Both the position numbers and the translations under genes were made by a program. This document shows, piece by piece, positions 59,990 to 64,000 of a DNA stretch of 64,000 bases. Numbering within the stretch: the first letter of the stretch is position 1; each line of letters opens with the position of its first letter. The stretch lies in contig CAIRMR010000024.1 of NCBI GenBank assembly GCA_903879715.1, forward strand, positions 1-64,000. Reading direction: 5' to 3'. A model generated the notes under the pieces. The model did no database searches. It was given only the letters and a program-made list of their open reading frames with translations, and was not told the origin of the DNA. The DNA is from an uncultured Bacteroidales bacterium (lineage in GTDB: Bacteria > Bacteroidota > Bacteroidia > Bacteroidales > UBA4417).

Positions 59990-60257
59990 TTATTTCTACC
60001 TCTGACGCTAAGCCGTTTTCCCATTTGAAGATTATTCTCCATTGGTCATTGATGCGGATACTGTAAAAGTATTGTGATTTGCCTGACAGTTTCTCAAGTC
60101 TGTTTGAAGGCGGAATTCTCAGATCATTAATGTTTTGAGAGTTATTTAACATTCTCAGCTTTCTTCTTCCAATTTGTTGAATTTCTGAAGGTAGCTGTTT
60201 TACGCTTTCACCATTCCAGATTCTTTCTGTCACTTTAGAACCAAATGAAATAATCAT
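59976..60257 (-). CDS. higB: HigB/RelE-family toxin
   Basis: IGRRKLRMLNNSQNINDLRIPPSNRLEKLSGKSQYFYSIRINDQWRIIFKWENGLASEVEIIDYH; overlaps higA by 14 bp. Confidence 0.95.
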   Translation of the reverse strand: MIISFGSKVTERIWNGESVKQLPSEIQQIGRRKLRMLNNSQNINDLRIPPSNRLEKLSGKSQYFYSIRINDQWRIIFKWENGLASEVEIIDYH

Positions 60258-60351
60258 AACGCTCTTTCAGATTAGTGACGTCAAAGGTAACTAATTTGTC
60301 TCCAAATTGTAGTGAATCTTTTAATATAGTTAACCAACGTGACTTAAAATA

Positions 60352-61668
60352 TTATAATGCATCAAGCACTTTTTCCGTTTTTATTCCTCTTGATCCTTTT
60401 ACCAGTATTGTGAAATCTTTAATTTGTTCTTTCTTAAGCCATTCCAGTGCCTCATCTGAATTACTAAAACATGGGAATCTTTCCGATGCAACCGACATAA
60501 AATCAGGACCTACAAGAAGTACACGATCGAAACCTGATTCAGTCACAAGATTTACTATAGTGAGGTGTTCCGCTAGGCTCTCATCGCCAAGTTCAAGCAT
60601 ATCTCCTAAGATCACCATTTTGTGTGTTGCTTTTACCTGCCTGAAATTCTCAATTGCAAGTTGCATACTGGTAGGATTGGCATTGTACGCGTCAAGAATA
60701 ATGGAATTTTTTGCTGTTTTCATCGCCTGCGACCGGCTGTTTGAAGGCTGGTAAGTATGGATAGCTGATTTGATTTTATCGGGTGAAACATTAAAAAATG
60801 TCCCAAGACAAATAGCTGCCATCACGTTTTCGAAATTATAACTCCCGACCAGGTTTGTTTGGATTGTAATAATCTCATTACCTGAAAGCCAATCCAATTC
60901 AAGTGTGGAAGTGTTATCCCTTGATTTTCCCCGGGTTTGTATGCCTTCTTCATGGCCATACAAAATCCTTTTCATCCCTGATGTAAGCTCCATCAATAAT
61001 GGATTGCCTGAATTTACAAAAACAGTGCCTGCCGAATTCCGAAGCCAGTAATAAAGCTCATTTTTAGCTTTAATAACACCTTCATAACCACCAAAACCTC
61101 CAAGGTGTGCCTTGCCTATATTTGTGATTAATCCATGTGTTGGTTCCGCAAGCTGACAAAGCCGGGCAATTTCCAGCTGATGGTTAGCGCCCATTTCAAT
61201 TATAGCAATTTGAGTTTCTTCTGTTATTCCCAACAAAGTCAAAGGAACACCAATATGGTTATTGAGATTACCTTTGGTAGCAGTAACAGAATATTGCTGG
61301 CTTAATACGGCATTTATCAGCTCTTTGGAGGTTGTTTTTCCATTGCTTCCTGTTATTGCTACAACAGGAATAGCTAATTTCCGCCTGTGCATAAGAGCCA
61401 GTTTCTGCAAAGCTTCGAGCACATCATTTACCAGCAGGGTTTTGCTGCCGGCATAAGTTTCATTATCAATCACAGCATAGGCGGCACCAGCCTCCAGGGC
61501 AATACCTGCGTATTTGTTACCATCAAAGTTGTCGCCTTTAAGAGCAAAAAAGAGGCTTCCGGGCAAAATATGCCGCGAATCAGTAGAAATAGCCCGATGA
61601 TTAAGATAAACGGAATATAATTCTTCTATGGAAATAGGCATGTGAACAGTAAAGTTTAGAGTATGCAA
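60352..61668 (-). CDS. murF: UDP-N-acetylmuramoyl-tripeptide--D-alanyl-D-alanine ligase
   Basis: STDSRHILPGSLFFALKGDNFDGNKY, VAITGSNGKTTSKELI, IIEMGANHQLEIARLC, LDAYNANPTSM. Confidence 0.97.
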   Translation of the reverse strand: MHTLNFTVHMPISIEELYSVYLNHRAISTDSRHILPGSLFFALKGDNFDGNKYAGIALEAGAAYAVIDNETYAGSKTLLVNDVLEALQKLALMHRRKLAIPVVAITGSNGKTTSKELINAVLSQQYSVTATKGNLNNHIGVPLTLLGITEETQIAIIEMGANHQLEIARLCQLAEPTHGLITNIGKAHLGGFGGYEGVIKAKNELYYWLRNSAGTVFVNSGNPLLMELTSGMKRILYGHEEGIQTRGKSRDNTSTLELDWLSGNEIITIQTNLVGSYNFENVMAAICLGTFFNVSPDKIKSAIHTYQPSNSRSQAMKTAKNSIILDAYNANPTSMQLAIENFRQVKATHKMVILGDMLELGDESLAEHLTIVNLVTESGFDRVLLVGPDFMSVASERFPCFSNSDEALEWLKKEQIKDFTILVKGSRGIKTEKVLDAL

Positions 61669-61680
61669 ATTACTTAAAAT

Positions 61681-61713
61681 AAAAAACCCATCCGTATAGG
61701 GGATGGGTTTTTT
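61681..61713. terminator. Bidirectional intrinsic terminator between murF and the gldJ-like gene
   Basis: AAAAAACCCATCC-gtatag-GGGATGGGTTTTTT. Confidence 0.85.
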
Positions 61714-61729
61714 ACAAACAAAATAAGTT

Positions 61730-63220
61730 TTATTTTCTGCCTGCCGATGATCCGCCTACACTGCCCATTGCACAACGAAAGCCGATGTAGTTAGTCGACA
61801 TTTTTTCGTCCAGCGAACGGCGTGCTGCCGGGCTCAGATAGTAAGCCGGGTCGCGCCAGGAACCACCTTTATATACACGGGTTTTATCACTGATCAGGGA
61901 TGAAACACCATATTCATACATTTTATCACTTGTGTTGTCTCCTTCGGTAGGAGCCATCCAATCAACGCCTGCCAGTGACTGATAGTCGCCGTCGAGGTAG
62001 TTGATGTTATCAGCCTTACGGTAATTGATCCTGCCCATGGCTTCTTCTTCTGTAACGGGGCGGTATTTTATACGACCCAGGCTATCTTTAGGAACCAGGT
62101 AACCTTGTCCGTCAGTTTGGCGAGTCTGGAAAGTATTTCCCCGGAATGGAGCCATATCGTTTACATCTTCGAAACTCAATGGACGATAAACATCCATAAC
62201 CCATTCGGCAACGTTGCCAGCCATGTTATATAATCCATAATCGTTAGGCCAGTATGAACCAACTTCGGCAGGAATTGCGGCACCGTCATTCAGGTTACCG
62301 GCAACACCCATATAATCTCCGCGACCCCGTTTAAAATTAGCAACATAGCTGCCATAAAACTTGCTGTCGTCCGAACGAAGTACAGTTCCGTTCCATGGAT
62401 AAATACGGCGTTCAACCACCCGTTCAAAATGTGTGTTACCAACAAGACCATAAGCTGCAAATTCCCATTCAGCTTCCGTTGGGAGCCTGTATTTGGGTAA
62501 AAGTATACCATCTTCGAGGCGTACAGCGCGTTCGCCGGTTCCATTCGGATTCAGGTCACGCTCCGGTTTATTTACCAGGCCTGTATATTGACCAGCCAGG
62601 TAAGCCTCGGTATTAAAGTTGTTTTCGTCTTTTTGTGCCGGGTCAAGATCCAATGTACCATGCTGAACCAGCAACATTTCATTTACCCGGTCGGTACGCC
62701 ACAAACAATAGTCGTTAGCCTGCAACCAGCTCACACCTACCACCGGATAATCCCTGTAGGCAGGATGACGGAGGTACGTTTCAACCAGTGGTTCGTTATA
62801 ACCGAGTTTTTCACGCCATACCAAAGTATCGGGTAATGCTTTCTTGTAGATCTGCGGATAACTTGTTCCGAATACGCGACTGATCCAGTACAGGTATTCT
62901 GTATAATCCAGGTTGGATACTTCGGTTTCGTCCATGTAAAAACTAGGAATTGTCACCCTGCGAGGGATGTTATTCCATTCATACATAGGATCATCGCTGA
63001 TTCGTCCCATGGTGAAAGTTCCACCTTCGATAAATACCAGACCGGGGCCTGTTGTTTGATCCTGGTAATCTTTCACCTGGAAACCACCGTTTTTGGGGTC
63101 ATTATAATTCCAACCGGTTGAGTGTGAAGGCTCTTTCCCTCCAAATTTCGAACAGGAAGCCAGAAGTGCAATTGTTGCTGCAAACAATACTTTTGCTGCT
63201 ATTTTGCGGTAGTTAGACAT
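61730..63220 (-). CDS. gldJ: Gliding motility/T9SS lipoprotein, GldJ-like (SUMF1/FGE fold)
   Basis: Lipobox LLASCSKFGG; STGWNYNDPKNGGFQ, VFIEGGTFTMGRISDDPMYEWNNIPRRVTIPSFYMDETEVSNLDY, RLPTEAEWEFAAYG, NMAGNVAEWVMDVY, YKGGSWRDPAYYLSPAARR; adjacent to murF. Confidence 0.88.
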   Translation of the reverse strand: MSNYRKIAAKVLFAATIALLASCSKFGGKEPSHSTGWNYNDPKNGGFQVKDYQDQTTGPGLVFIEGGTFTMGRISDDPMYEWNNIPRRVTIPSFYMDETEVSNLDYTEYLYWISRVFGTSYPQIYKKALPDTLVWREKLGYNEPLVETYLRHPAYRDYPVVGVSWLQANDYCLWRTDRVNEMLLVQHGTLDLDPAQKDENNFNTEAYLAGQYTGLVNKPERDLNPNGTGERAVRLEDGILLPKYRLPTEAEWEFAAYGLVGNTHFERVVERRIYPWNGTVLRSDDSKFYGSYVANFKRGRGDYMGVAGNLNDGAAIPAEVGSYWPNDYGLYNMAGNVAEWVMDVYRPLSFEDVNDMAPFRGNTFQTRQTDGQGYLVPKDSLGRIKYRPVTEEEAMGRINYRKADNINYLDGDYQSLAGVDWMAPTEGDNTSDKMYEYGVSSLISDKTRVYKGGSWRDPAYYLSPAARRSLDEKMSTNYIGFRCAMGSVGGSSAGRK

Positions 63221-63247
63221 CTTTTTAATGGTTTGTTTGAATATTAA

Positions 63248-64000
63248 CTAAAAACCAGGGCATTTTATTGCCTTGTATTGAAATTCTTTTTTCGGACATG
63301 GGAGATACCAAACGAATGATATCTCATGGGTACCGCCCGGTGGCATACCCAATTTGGACAAGGTAAAGTCGAAACTATAGCCAATCTTGTATGTTGGTTG
63401 CTGAAATCCTAACATAACGATTGCCGCGTCAGGATTTTCAAAATTGTGCCGGAACCAAAGGCCTGTAACAAAAGGATAAAAATTCAGATACATGCCGCCA
63501 TTCAACTGGTGGAACTTACCTTGCTGAATATAAACCAGGTTTGGCGACAATGAAAAATCGTCGTTTTCTCTGCCGGGTATAGCTTGTTTCAGATTAAAAA
63601 TTCCTCCCGCGTGAATGGTAAACCGTGTTGCCAGGCGGCTGATATTCCCCTGGTAAAAAGCCAGGTCGGGATTGGTTATATGGTGGGCGGCAGCTCCAAG
63701 AAAAAATCTTTCATCGTATCCTAAAACCAGCCCGGTTGAAAAATCAACATCGCCCACGTTGAGTTTGGCCGGTTGAGCTTCGGAACCTGAAATGACTTCG
63801 CCTGTGCTGGGAACAATCATATCTTCAAAAACAAGGTTATCCCAGTTCAGCCTTATTTGATAATACCCTGCCTCTAAAGCAGCATTCATCCTGAGTTTCT
63901 GCGTTATCCTTAAATGATAAGCGTATACTATATTTCCAGATATGGAAGCTAAAGGACCAGTCATGTCTGAAGTAGCAATCACAGCCATTCCACCTGAAAG
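63248..64000 (-). CDS. PorP/SprF-family T9SS membrane protein, N-terminus beyond the window
   Basis: FSTGLVLGYDERFFLGAAAHHITNPDLAFYQGN...YLNFYPFVTGLWFRHNF...KIGYSFDFTLSKLG...THEISFVWYLPCP; start codon in the track is internal. Confidence 0.88.
   Translation of the reverse strand, partial: LSGGMAVIATSDMTGPLASISGNIVYAYHLRITQKLRMNAALEAGYYQIRLNWDNLVFEDMIVPSTGEVISGSEAQPAKLNVGDVDFSTGLVLGYDERFFLGAAAHHITNPDLAFYQGNISRLATRFTIHAGGIFNLKQAIPGRENDDFSLSPNLVYIQQGKFHQLNGGMYLNFYPFVTGLWFRHNFENPDAAIVMLGFQQPTYKIGYSFDFTLSKLGMPPGGTHEISFVWYLPCPKKEFQYKAIKCPGF

Overview
This 64 kb window looks like a chromosomal segment from a Bacteroidota genome, probably Bacteroidales-like. Supporting signs are TAnnTTTG-type -7 promoter elements, T9SS/gliding genes (gldJ-like, porP/sprF-like, a T9SS type A substrate), TamB, a BatA-domain protein and GWxTD. 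Gene content is mostly housekeeping: selU/mnmH with a cysteine desulfurase-SelD fusion, an AddA/RecB-like helicase-nuclease, tamB, tsaD, ppnP, a flavodiiron protein, topoisomerase IV subunit A, thrA-thrB-thrC, two DEAD-box helicases, ung, amrS, rlmB, gdhA, a WalJ-like MBL protein, rlmF, thiF-thiS, folC, exbB-exbD-tonB, a NhaD-type antiporter, anmK, higBA, murF. I saw no rRNA, tRNA, CRISPR array, prophage or transposase gene. The items most worth a second look are: (1) a 184 bp MITE-like element with perfect 13 bp TIRs and a perfect 8 bp target duplication; (2) an apparent ribosome-mediated threonine attenuator with a Thr-rich leader peptide ahead of thrA; (3) a three-gene array of a stand-alone CBM48 domain and two increasingly degenerate paralogs next to a two-component system; (4) an identical C-terminal IQMSLF (clamp-binding-like) motif on two unrelated DNA-related proteins; (5) the NifS-SelD fusion linked to selU; and (6) several families of intergenic palindromic or tandem repeats. 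All calls come from reading the sequence and the supplied ORFs; no database search was run.
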